64,000 bases of DNA from Owenia fusiformis (Eukaryota > Annelida > Polychaeta > Sabellida > Oweniidae): positions 33,748,109 to 33,812,108 of the forward strand of contig CAIIXF020000002.1 of NCBI GenBank assembly GCA_903813345.2. Reading direction: 5' to 3'. Of the stretch, positions 46,309 through 57,264 are shown piece after piece. Both the position numbers and the translations under genes were made by a program. The notes below the pieces were generated by a model. It was not told the origin of the DNA. It ran no database searches and saw only the letters and a program-made list of their open reading frames with translations. Position 1 is the stretch's first letter. Each line of letters opens with the position of its first letter.

Positions 46309-47406
46309 TTAGTGTCTCTTGGTAAGGGAATGATGATTATTTCTCCCATAACTATCTGTGTCACATACTCTTTCCGGAGCCACCATCCTTTTAGTGTCTC
46401 GAGCGGACACAACCCCTTTATCTTTGGGTGATAAATATCTCCCTGTCGCTACATGAGACCGTCTCTCATGGACTTCCGGTGCCCGTTCTTGTGCCCGTCC
46501 CCTGGAGTAGCAGTCGGCTATTCTATGACCGAATTTATGGCAATAATAACATTCCAAGTTCCGAAATGTACTTCCCTTTGATTCAGCAGTATACTGGCTC
46601 GGTTTTTCCAATACCTGAGTCTTCTTAGGTTTTTCTGGATATTCCTCCTGGCCTTGTATATCTTTTCCCATCTCCTCTAACATCTGGTTTGTCTTGTCTA
46701 CTCTGTCCATTTTTTCTTGGACATTAACATGGCTACACTTGAGCTCCTGAAAATCTTCTACTAATCGATTCCGCATATCTTGCAGTTGTCTCTCTTGAGT
46801 CTCCTTACTGACTTGAAACTGTTCTGCAAATTTACTAATGCTATCGATTTGTATTTGCAAGGACTCCCTAAATCCCATCATCAGACTCTGTTGTGTTTCT
46901 AAGACTTGCATCATACATTTTTGTTGAGCCTCTGTCAACATCTGTATTTGACGCGGCTGAGCTACAACGGTCTCATTCATCATGGTTAACTTTTCGTCAC
47001 CTTTCGCCTGTACTAAACTCGATGATTGTCTATCAGTTACGGTTGGGGTTAAGGGTAATGTACGCCTTCTTGATGAGTCTCTTACATCGCTACGGACTGG
47101 AGACTGGGTGTTTTCTAACTCCTTTTCAGCCCAATAGTTATACCCTACACTCCAAAGACTAGGAGAATCTCTGTTCTCCACTTCCCCAGTTGTATTTTTC
47201 ATTCTTTCTCCTGAACTTGGCGTAAACATCTCAGGAGACACCGAGTGAGTCACTTCATCTTCTCTTTGCACTAGCACAGTATCATTACCAGCTCTGGGGT
47301 TATCCATCTCTTCAGCACCTGTTTTCGTAACTACTGTCTTCTCCAAATCACTATCGGCCCTATTCACAACATCAGGAGGAGGCGGAAGATCAGACTCTTT
47401 CTCCAT
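46309..47406 (-). CDS. Gag-like protein of the giant-LTR element
   Basis: 365 codons, the only gene of the element. Residues 1-150 are acidic/polar and low in structure. Residues ~150-250 are Gln/Glu/Met-rich and predicted helical coiled coil (QQKCMMQVLETQQSLM..., then EKMDRVDKTNQMLEEM). At 286-299 there is one CCHC zinc knuckle, CYYCHKFGHRIADC (C-x2-C-x4-H-x4-C). The C-terminus is basic. The knuckle marks a nucleocapsid function, binding element RNA; a canonical capsid domain was not recognised. The start is the Met 39 bases downstream of the primer site. The frame is fully open, consistent with a young element. Packaging and reverse transcription would need enzymes from another element. Confidence 0.88.
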   Translation of the reverse strand: MEKESDLPPPPDVVNRADSDLEKTVVTKTGAEEMDNPRAGNDTVLVQREDEVTHSVSPEMFTPSSGERMKNTTGEVENRDSPSLWSVGYNYWAEKELENTQSPVRSDVRDSSRRRTLPLTPTVTDRQSSSLVQAKGDEKLTMMNETVVAQPRQIQMLTEAQQKCMMQVLETQQSLMMGFRESLQIQIDSISKFAEQFQVSKETQERQLQDMRNRLVEDFQELKCSHVNVQEKMDRVDKTNQMLEEMGKDIQGQEEYPEKPKKTQVLEKPSQYTAESKGSTFRNLECYYCHKFGHRIADCYSRGRAQERAPEVHERRSHVATGRYLSPKDKGVVSARDTKRMVAPERVCDTDSYGRNNHHSLTKRH

Positions 47407-47444
47407 CTCGGGTGAAGTATATGTAATCTATGATTTCACACGTT

Positions 47445-47462
47445 ATCCCACCGCTGCCACCA
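47445..47462 (-). other. Primer-binding site, tRNA-Leu
   Basis: On the minus strand TGGTGGCAGCGGTGGGAT follows the 5' LTR after one base. It is complementary over 18 nt to the 3' end of an animal tRNA-Leu (ATCCCACCGCTGCCA plus CCA), as I recall that tRNA. This fixes the element's orientation. Confidence 0.88.
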
Positions 47463-47463
47463 G

Positions 47464-50400
47464 TGTAACATTCAGCCTAATTATGGTAGTGTGGATGTTG
47501 TTTAATAGACTGTGTCACTGTGGGTCTCAGGGTATACGTTAAATATACACGTGGGAAATCTGTACATAACAACTTATATACAATTAAATACAATAACACG
47601 TATATTGTGGCGTTTTAGCCCGTCAAAATAATACATGAAAATCGATGTATTTGCTTTACTTCAGTTACTGAGGCACTAAGGTTAAAGTCCTTTATATGCG
47701 ATAATAGTTTTCAAAGCACTAATATTAGAGTCCTCTATACGAAAATACTTGTACTCTCAATTGTCTCTTGAGCTCCGGACTTGTTCAATTCAGCTAGGTA
47801 TAAATCTGGGAATAACAGTCTCTCATTACAGCTTCAGTGATTATGCCTTGGAATAACAGTCTCTCAATGAAGGCAAATCTCAAGCTGGCCTGAAATAAAA
47901 TAACTAAGTCTGGAATCAACTTAGTTCCTCAATCAGGCTGGAGTTATATAAACTAAGTCTGGAAATGACAAAGTTTCTCAATCTAGCAGTAATTCCTCAA
48001 TCAGGCTAGAGTTGTCTAAACTAAGTCTGGAAATGCCAAAGTTCCTCAATATGTGGAATCTACTCAAGATTCCCAGTAGTTCCCAAATAAACTAAGTGTC
48101 TCGTACTTAGTTTCCATCAAAGTCATCCAGGTCGGGGATGACACTATTCAACGTCCTAAACAGGCAACATCGATGAAGATCCTCTAAGTTCCTCAATATG
48201 TGGAATCTGCCTAAGATTCCCAGTAGTTCCTAAATCGATGAAGATCCTCTAAGTTCCTCAATATGTGGAATCTGCCTAAGATTCCCAGTAGCTCCTAAAT
48301 CGATGAAGATCCTCTAAGTTCCTCAATATGTGGAATCTGCCTAAGATTCCCAGTAGCTCCTAAATCGATGAAGATCCTCTAAGTTCTTCAATATGTGGAA
48401 TCTGCCTAAGATTCCCAGTAGCTCCTAAATCGATGAAGATCCTCTAAGTTCCTCAATATGTGGAATCTGCCTAAGATTCCCAGTAGCTCCCAAATCGATG
48501 AAGATCCTTTAAGTTCTTCAATATGTGGAATCTGCCTAAGATTCCCAGTAGCTCCTAAATCGATGAAGATCCTTTAAGTTGTTCAATATGTGGAATCTGC
48601 CTAAGATTCCCAGTAGTTCCCAAATAAACTAAGTGTCTCGTACTTAGTTTCCATCAAAGTCATCCAGGTCGGGGGTGACACTATTCAACGTCCCCAACAG
48701 GCAACATCGATGAAGATCCTCTAAGTTCCTCAATATGTGGAATCTGCCTAAGATTCCCAGTAGCTCCTAAATCGATGAAGATCCTCTAAGTTCTTCAATA
48801 TGTGGAATCTGCCTAAGATTCCCAGTAGCTCCTAAATCGATGAAGATCCTCTAAGTTCTTCAATATGTGAAATCTGCCTAAGATTCCCAGTAGCTTCTAA
48901 ATCGATGAAGATCCTCTAAGTTCTTCAATATGTGGAATCTGCCTAAGATTCCCAGTAGCTCCTAAATCGATGAAGATCCTCTAAGTTCTTCAATATGTGG
49001 AATCTGCCTAAGATTCCCAGTAGCTCCTTAATCGATGAAGATCCTCTAAGTTCTTCAATATGTGAAATCTGCCTAAGATTCCCAGTAGCTTCTAAATCGA
49101 TGAAGATCCTCTAAGTTCTTCAATATGTGGAATCTGCCTAAGATTCCCAGTAGCTCCTAAATCGATGAAGATCCTCTAAGTTCTTCAATATGTGGAATCT
49201 GCCTAAGATTCCCAGTAGCTCCTAAATCGATGAAGATCCTCTAAGTTCTTCAATATGTGGAATCTGCCTAAGATTCCCAGTAGCTCCTAAATCGATGAAG
49301 ATCCTCTAAGTTCTTCAATATGTGGAATCTACCTAAGATTCCCAGTAGCTCCTAAATCGATGAAGATCCTCTAAGTTCCTCAATATGTGGAATCTGCCTA
49401 AGATTCCCAGTAGCTCCTAAATCGATGAAGATCCTTTAAGTTCCTCAATATGTGGAATCTGCCTAAGATTCCCAGTAGTTCCTAAATAAACTAAGTGTCT
49501 CGTACTTAGTTTCCAACAAAGTCATCCAGGTCGGGGGTGAAAATATTCCAAGTTCCTCAACAGCTCCTCCAAATGAGCTAAGTTTCTGGTACTTATGCTC
49601 AATCAGGTTTGAGTTATATAGACAATGTCGGGAAATGACAGAGTTTCTCAGTTCAGCTATATTTCCTCAATCAGGCTGTAATATTCCTCAATCCAGCAGA
49701 GTCCTTCAAACAGGCTGGAGTTGTATCAACTATGTCGGGAAATGACAGAGTTTCTCAGTCCAGCTGTATTTCCTCAATCAGGCTGTAATATTCCTCAATC
49801 CAGCAGAGTCCTTCAAACAGGCTGGAATATTGTATAAACTATGTCGGGAAGTGACAGAGTTTCTCAATCCAGCAAAGTTCCTCAATCAGGCTGGAATAGT
49901 ATGAACTTTGTCTGGAAATAGCAAAGTTCCTCCGTCTAGCAGTATTTCTTCAGTCAGGCTGTAATATTGTATAAACTATGTCGGGAAATGACAGAGTTTC
50001 TCAATCCAGCAAAGTTCCTCAATCAGGCTGGTATATTATGAACTTTGTCTGGAAATGGCAAAGTTCCTCAGTCCAGCAGTATTACTTCAGTCAGGCTGGA
50101 ATATTGTATAAACTATGTCGGGAAATGACAGAGTTTCTCAATCCAGCAAAGTTCCTCAATCAGGCTGGAAACGTATGAACTTTGTCTGGAAATGGCAAAG
50201 TTTCTCAATCCAGCCAAGTTCCTCAATCAGGCTGGAATATTGTATAAACTATGTCGGGAAATGACAAAGTTTCTCAGTCCAGCAAAGTTCCTCAATCAGG
50301 CTGGAATATTATGAACTTTGTCTGGAAATGGCAAAGTTCCTCAGTCCAGCAGTATTTCTTCAGTCAGGCTGGAATATTGTATAAACTATGTCGGGAAATG

Positions 50401-51823
50401 ACAAAGTTTCTCAGTCCAGCAAAGTTCCTCAATCAGGCTGGAATATTATGAACTTTGTCTGGAAATGGCAAAGTTCCTCAGTCCAGCAATATTTCTTCAG
50501 TCAGGCTGGAATATTGTATAAACTATGTCGGGAAATGACAAAGTTTCTCAGTCCAGCAAAGTTCCCCAATCAGGCTGGAATATTATGAACTTTGTCTGGA
50601 AATGCAAAGTTCCTCAGTCCAGCAGTATTTCTTCAGTCAACAAATTGATGACAAATAATTGATCTAAAAATGGCTAAGTTTCTCAAGTTAACTAAATTAT
50701 GAAAAGAATAATGTAAGTTTTTCAACCTCAAAAATAGCAAAGTTTCTCAAGTTAACAATAGAAAAACATTAATTGCTAAATAAGTTTCTTGATCTCGAAA
50801 ATGGCAAAGTTTCTCAAGTTAACAATAGAAAAAAACAAGTTACTTAATAACACCTGAAAATACAAGTTGATGGCACTCCTTCTCAATCAGGCTGGAATAA
50901 TGTAAACTAAGTCTGGTAATGACAACGTTTCTCGGTCCAGCAGTAATTCTTCAATCGGGCTGAAATATTCTAAAACTTTGCCTGGAAATGACAAGTTTCT
51001 CAGTTCAGCAGTATTTCTTCAATCGGGCTGAAATATTCTAAAACTTTGCCTGGTAATGACAAAGTTCCTCGATCCAGCAGTATTACTTCAATCAGGCTGG
51101 AGTTATCTAGACTATGTCTGGAAATGACAAAGTTCCTCAAACCAGCAGTATTTCTTCAAACAGGCTGGAATATTCTAAACTATGTCTGGAAATGACAAAG
51201 TTCCTCGATCCAGCAAATCTTCTAAGTTTCTCATCCATCCTCAAATGAAACACTGGCACGGGAGATGTGTTCCCATCAAAAGTTGCCTACGTGTCTGGCT
51301 TGTTGTATGCTCACTCCGTATTTATACCCCTGTCATGTATTGAACATGTAGTATGATCACGTGAATGGCTGATGCAATACCTCGTCACCGGATGTAATCA
51401 CTGAATCAGGATATTAGTTTCGTAAAAATAACTGGCTTCACTTACAAATCACGATCTCGGCTTTTACACCCAATATCAATACATGTTTGGTACATAATCA
51501 ACAAGATTATAGTATAAACTCAATAAATATAACCATAAATGATCGCCATCTAGTCTAATTACGCTTCGAGTTGATCGAATTGAAAGCAGGAAGTGATAAT
51601 TTCTGTAAAATGATAGTCAAGAGTTCTCGATCAACCGTAACCATAGTCACTGGTAAAACTACCCGATCAACATTAACTAAATCTGAACTCGATAAAATAA
51701 AAAGTTGCTAACACCTCTGTAAGTACAAATAAAGTGCTTTAATCGATACTACAATTAGAGATCTTAATAATCTCAACTGTGAAGCACTTAAATCAAAAAA
51801 TTTAAAATCAAAATTTTGTTACA
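47464..51823 (-). repeat. Giant LTR (5' LTR of the minus-strand element)
   Basis: Same length and order as the other copy. The minus-strand TATAAATA (51326-51319) would place the transcription start near 51290, making U3 about 0.5 kb. The transcribed R/U5 region would then be about 3.8 kb and contain all the minisatellites. Minisatellite reading frames of 66 codons recur in it but simply follow the 137-bp period and are not genes. Confidence 0.93.
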
Positions 51824-52755
51824 GTATGAAAAATACGCCTCGCACTTTTTGTCAGATTTCAGACATAATTAACTTCAAGGTAATATACAAATTGGGAAAG
51901 AAATTGCCATCAATATATTCCAGAAAAGAAACATATTGATATGGTCTTGAACATCGTTTAGATAATATTAGTATTGAAACATCACTGAGGGCGGTCCCAA
52001 CAAAATCTCTATATGTCAACCTTGCTTGAAGCATCGAATTGATTAATTTGAGTATCGAATAGAGTTCACGGAATGTGTGTGTCAACGATGGATGCTTTTT
52101 GTGTATGATTGATATAATCAATAACTTCAAAAATACATGCTCATAGAATCTAGAATGTTTTGTTAATTAGGGGTACAATGTTTAGGACACTAAAGACTAA
52201 AAGAGTTTTTATGTTCACAATGATTATACAGTATGTATTACATTCAAGGACAGGTTGACCGAACAAGCTCGAACATTTAGCACGCATCAATGAATATGTA
52301 CGTAACATGTAACAACTGAATACACTCCCTGGAGTGAATTGAACTTACACTTGTACAGAATCGGTTTCCGTGTTCAGCCTCGTACTTGAAGCACAGTTGA
52401 ATTTAGAAACATATTATAACGAATGCGTCAGGTCTAATAAGTCTCAGCAACGTACCCAAAAGCAAAAGCGACCGACCCAAGACGGGAAAGGCTACAGTTG
52501 TCTGTGATGCTTCTGAAAGCTGGCACATCACAAATCAAGAGTGAGTATGCCCCCCCCCCCAATAACGTTTGAAAGGTTGTATAAAGTGCGACCACTCGTA
52601 CCTCTCATGATATACATAATTGTTTTTGGATATTGCTTTTGTGTGGGTCAAGTAAATTGGAGCATATTGGTTGAGAGGTGTTATCATTGATGCCCTCTAT
52701 TTATTAATAGGGACAGAATAAGTCACTGCAAAACCCCAGATGAAAACGTCATTAA
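51824..52755. other. Non-coding DNA beside the giant-LTR element
   Basis: No gene was recognised. The left flank of the element (41560-41625) belongs to a dispersed sequence also seen at 17120-17175, so the element landed in repeat DNA. A run of C at 52550-52560 is the only simple repeat. Confidence 0.5.
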
Positions 52756-53149
52756 GGTACAGCTGGAAAGTAACACTTTGGTAAAAAAATTCTACACATG
52801 TTATTTTCTGGTACAAAATAAAGTATGAAGGCATGTGTCAATTTCCTTGCTTTTTTCAGGAAAGTATCATTACATTGTCTTCTTTTAGAATATCTGGTAG
52901 GAGTTCAATGGGAACTCCAGGAAATTCCGATATTTCACACTTTCTATTTTTCTTTCAAAGTTTTCAGACAACACAGGAACTATCATTGACCTGTTTCCAG
53001 GTTTACTAAAAATAGACAGTGTAATGATCCTTTCCTGAAAAAAGCAAGGAAATACACACATGACTTCATACTTAATTTTGTACCAGAAAATAACATGTGC
53101 AGGTATATACTAGCAATTTTTTACCAAAATGTTACTTTCCAGCTGTACC
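52756..53149. mobile_element. TTAA-flanked MITE with >100-bp TIRs
   Basis: Bounded by TTAA at 52752-52755 and 53150-53153. TIRs begin GGTACAGCTGGAAAGTAACA and run over 100 bp through CACATGTTATTTTCTGGTAC and TTTCCTTGCTTTTTTCAGGA. Complete copy of the family also present inside the 3.3-kb element and around 23462-25235. Non-coding. Confidence 0.85.
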
Positions 53150-53790
53150 TTAAACTGGTCTGTATAGGATTTTTACATAAACTGTTTCAATATGGTCATT
53201 TGATTGCTTAGTTTTAAATTCAAAGTAATCCCAAACATTTCTGTTTTGACTGTAGCTTCATTCTTGAAGATAGTTGCCGACATTCTCGTTTTCGAAAAAC
53301 TACCGATTTCTGCTAAACTAAGTTGAATAGTACTAATAACGTCATTTCATCTTATTTCCACATACTGGTCAAGTCGATATAGTACATTCTAATACGATAC
53401 GTGAAGCCACAATAGCTACAACAATTGAATATAATGGTCTTTATTGGAATATGTATGGCCGCCAAAATTCATAAATACAAAGAGTAGTACAATAACGTCA
53501 TATAACGTCGTATACTGAAATATTGGATTGAGCGCCGAAGGCCCAAGGTCCAAATTTTTCTATATTGCTCGCAGAAATGACGTTACTACGAGTATTACCA
53601 CCGTTAATGACCAGAGCTGAAATAGCAAGAAAACCTTACGCGCTGAACGATATCTAATTTCTCGGGGAAAATTGCCGATTGTAAAATGCATTATCCTATG
53701 CCAAGTAGAGTTTTAGGGAGATAAGTTGGTAATATATATCCCGTATCCTGATTTTGAGGTTTCCATATCCAGAACCTCCAAATCTCCCGC

Positions 53791-53851
53791 CATATCTCCC
53801 GCTTCGGTGCATATCTTCCCGCTTCCGGTGCATATCTTCCCGCTTCCGGTA
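53791..53851 (+). repeat. 21-bp tandem repeat
   Basis: Three units of TGCATATCTTCCCGCTTCCGG, the first slightly diverged. Confidence 0.8.
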
Positions 53852-53957
53852 ATGCAGTAAAATGACTTTGCATATGAATGATTTGTTTATTTTCACATCT
53901 TGTACTATTGAAATGGCCATATGCTCCTGAAAACTCTACTTGGTATAGGATAAAGCA

Positions 53958-54093
53958 GTTATGTACGGTCGGTTTGGATATTGGGTTCATCCCTCGTGAG
54001 ATATTCACATCTACCTTCAGTCCCTACGGTCCCTCAGGTAGATATGCATATCTCCCTCTGGATAAACCCCATATCCCAGTACATAACCCTTAT
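53958..54093. repeat. Diverged relative of the 15253-15491 hairpin
   Basis: AGTTATGTACGG...GGATATTGGGTTCATCCC on the left opposes GGATAAACCCCATATCCCAG and TACATAACCC on the right. Word order matches the stem of the hairpin at 15253-15491, but the arms have diverged. Confidence 0.6.
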
Positions 54094-54152
54094 TTATTGA
54101 CCGGCAATATGGCCCGCCACTATGACGTAACTGCTCATGTTGATATAGTAAA

Positions 54153-54428
54153 ATAAATGCCTTCTAAACTAGCACTCATAACCCTAGAATAGGACCGGTA
54201 AGGTGGTAATAATTGTTTTTCTTGTCTGTCTATCATATTAGAATTGATTTCATGATTAATGTCAAATATATGACCTCAGATTTTATTCAGATTTCGGTCT
54301 TTTAACAATGAGTAGAATATAATTTTTGGTCATACATTGCGCCATAAATTATAAAATATCGGTCTTTATTCCTTAAATAAATGCCTTCTAAACTAGCACT
54401 TATACCCCTAGAACAGGCCTGGTAATAC
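54153..54428 (+). repeat. Direct duplication 222 bp apart
   Basis: ATAAATGCCTTCTAAACTAG followed by CACT(C/T)ATA and CCTAGAA occurs at 54153-54207 and 54375-54428. The second copy runs directly into the half-copy of the GGCCGATTGAG MITE at 54428-54492. Confidence 0.7.
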
Positions 54429-54492
54429 CGTGGTCACATTGCTCCGATATTTACTACGACGCCCGGCCGATTGAGTATTTTTATTCAATACA
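54428..54492. mobile_element. GGCCGATTGAG MITE, left half only
   Basis: TGGTCACATTGCTCCGATAT then CGGCCGATTGAGTATTTTTA matches the left half of the family. The right arm is missing. Confidence 0.65.
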
Positions 54493-55363
54493 ATAATAAT
54501 GTATCTAAGCGCAAAACTAATCATTTATCCGCGTCTATGGTATTTTGTGGTTCATGGTATTTCACAAACACAAAGTTGATCATCATTTTTTATTCATAGA
54601 ATTTATTTTGACATTTCATATCTAAAACATAATATTGTAGTGGCTCTGGTTATCGAATTATAATATATTACTCGGTATAGGCTTAATATACTTATCTAGA
54701 TGTAACCTAGATGCATCGAGTTTTTTAAAATGTTGAAATCGTTTATTTGGAGATATTACGAACCAAACTGACATGTTCGGTTCGTCAACGACTAAAGTAT
54801 CTGTCGCTGGCAAGTGAAATCGGTTTCAAAAGTTTAAGATTTAAAAAGTTATGACAACTTTTGTCATTTTTTCTTGTTTTTGTAAATGTAAACAAAGGAG
54901 GTTGGGACCCTAAGGCTTTTTTATTATTCCATCGACAGAGATATGATTGGTGTCTGTAGAAAGTAGAATCAATTCCCCAGATCATGTGCTATACAGTATC
55001 CCCATGCGAACTTGCTGTGAAACATAATCTCAATTTCCGTAGGACAAGGTCACCATTTTTCATGAAATGGTATGATTTATTCCGTATTAATGTCAATAAT
55101 TTCACTAATACGGAACGATATACATGGGAGAGTGTTATTATAACAAGTTGGATTAGTGTTCGTCTTCGAAAATAAGGACGTCAGCAAGGAAGTAGTTTAA
55201 GCGATTTTTAAAAAGGCGATTATATCCAAGAGGCCTAAATATTGCATATTAGAGCTATATACAGAACGTTCAATAAATACTGATAAAATTGCTGATTTTT
55301 TTTTATATTTCTGACTAAGTTTTCTACTGAACGTAGTTGAGTATTGTGCTGTGAGAATTACAA

Positions 55364-55690
55364 GAATGCACTCTAACAGGAAGGTGGTACTGGATGGAGC
55401 CTAAGATGGTTCGCTGTGGTTTAGATATGCACGAAAAACTTTTCAAAAGAACCACTTCAAATGTGAACATTTTCATAATATAATACTAAGATACCTTGGC
55501 ATCAAGGAAGTGCACTCTAACAGGAAGGTGGTACTGGATGGAGCCTAAGATGGTTCGCCGTGGTTTAGATCTGCACGAAAATCTTTTCAAAAGAACCACT
55601 TCAAATGTGAACAGTTTCATTCATAATTTTATTTTGAATCGATTTTGACAGTTGGGTAATACACACTGGTACTAAGATACCTTGGCATCA
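55364..55690 (+). repeat. Tandem duplication, ~145-bp unit
   Basis: TGCACTCTAACAGGAAGGTG through AAGAACCACTTCAAATGTGA is present at 55364-55468 and 55510-55612. TACTAAGATACCTTGGCATC follows each copy (after a 50-bp insertion in the second). No coding support. Confidence 0.8.
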
Positions 55691-56649
55691 CCTAACATGG
55701 CTGCTGAACAGAATATATCAATGATAAACATCAAATTAGAAGCAGCGTCAAGTTCTATATACATGTAACCATAAGTTAATCAAAATAGGATGCAACAAAG
55801 GACATTAATGAAGGTTTTGGGGAGGACACTATATCTATCCCTGGCATATATCATTGGTTCTGCTATTTCAAATAGGGAGAAAGTCAGTTGAAGATGAACC
55901 CAGACAGGAGTGACCAAAAGCTGTAACTTCCCATAGTCAGATTGATGCAATATACTTATTGAATGAATTCCTATCAGAAAAATTGCAGACATGACTAATT
56001 CAAATTTTGGTTGCACGCATCATTTTATTCATAATGATTTAGAAATGACATTGATTTGTGACAAGTTTGTGCGCAAACAATTGACTGAGGAACAATTTTC
56101 ATTTTGATGATTTTGAATTCGATGGTGTCAAATTATTTGAGAAAGATTTGTCTTTTGATATCCAAAGTACGTTTTAGGGGAAAAATCAAAATTATGAAAG
56201 ATATTGAACTTTTTGTAAGTGAAACATATTTTTTGAGACACACTGTATATTACTCAACGATCCACACTAAAATAATTAGTTAGATATCTGAAAAAATAAA
56301 AAGTTACAGCATTTTTATCACTACTTATTGAACGCCCTGTGTAAAACCTCTTCAGTTTGATTATCGATGATTTTATTTGTGTCTTATCTGTGTCCGATAT
56401 TTTTTAATTATTTTTTTCTTCGACACCATCCTCATTATCTCAAAAGAACATTGGTTGATTGAGTTTTAACGAGTTATATTATTTTACAGGCTATACGTAT
56501 TAACATGTATAAGTCCAATTCGTTCGAATAGGTAGGGTTCTTTGGCAGGAGTTTTTAGCAGAACCGATGCCTGTTTGAAATTATGCAAATGTTGTCGGTA
56601 ATGCATGCAAGTTGAAGAGAAGGTGGTGTGCATACATACATGTATTACT

Positions 56650-57165
56650 GTACTTTCAGGTGCAAGATGACGACGATAACTCTGGCGACAACGATGACTG
56701 ATGGTGCTCATGATGATGACGACGTTAATACGATTTGTTGCTTGAGGCATATCTAAACATTGTGATTGTTTGTGTTGAAGTGATGTCTATACTCAAAACG
56801 ATCTAATGATATTAGGATTATAATACGAAGTGTGAACTCAGAAACCAATTTTTGGAAACATGTTGTCCCTGAAGCAATCTTTTATCTCTGACAATTGACT
56901 CAGGCTAACTCGGATTCATTGCTCTTGTATGTATTTCAACATATTTATGAAAGTGAAACTTATCTTGAACTTTCACATTGGTTACATCCTAGAGAGTCCT
57001 GTATATCTTTCGATATATGTATCTCTAGGGTTTATAAAAATATTTGTCTTTTTCTATGTACTCTTCGGTAAATGTATCCAAGTCGTATCAGTTTCAGGTT
57101 CAATATAACGAGTGTAACAATAGCGACAACGATGTTGATAGTGTTTACGATGAGAAGATATTATT
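56650..57165 (+). other. Two exon-like segments coding Asp-rich peptides
   Basis: CTTTCAG|GTGCAAGATGACGACGATAA at 56652 and TTTCAG|GTTCAATATAACGAGTG at 57102 are both acceptor-like. Each is followed by TGGCGACAACGATGA or TAGCGACAACGATGT-type sequence. The first soon meets TGA. They are related, so probably one duplicated segment of a decayed exon or repeat; no gene could be built. Confidence 0.25.
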
Positions 57166-57264
57166 TGGGAAGAGGTATTGAATGTCATTTGTTCGTAGTA
57201 ATAATTAGTCTTGAAAAGATGCTTTTATATCATGTAGATAATTATAGCTTATGAAGCACTGGAA

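Larger units (their letters stand above)
41626..51823 (-). mobile_element. Complete non-autonomous LTR retrotransposon with giant LTRs (gag only)
   Basis: Two direct repeats of 4360 bp (41626-45985, 47464-51823) start TGTAACA and end TGTTACA, and enclose only 1478 bp. GTAT flanks the whole element (41622-41625, 51824-51827). On the minus strand the order is LTR, one base, primer site complementary to tRNA-Leu, leader, gag, polypurine tract, LTR. No protease, RT or integrase is present, so it must use enzymes from an autonomous relative. The LTRs are collinear throughout (constant offset 5838) with only a handful of substitutions seen, so the insertion is recent. Confidence 0.93.

Noticed and set aside
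41626-51823. The 4.36-kb direct repeat as a segmental duplication or assembly artefact
   Set aside because: TG...CA ends, a flanking GTAT duplication, an adjacent tRNA-Leu primer site and polypurine tract, and a few real base differences identify LTRs.
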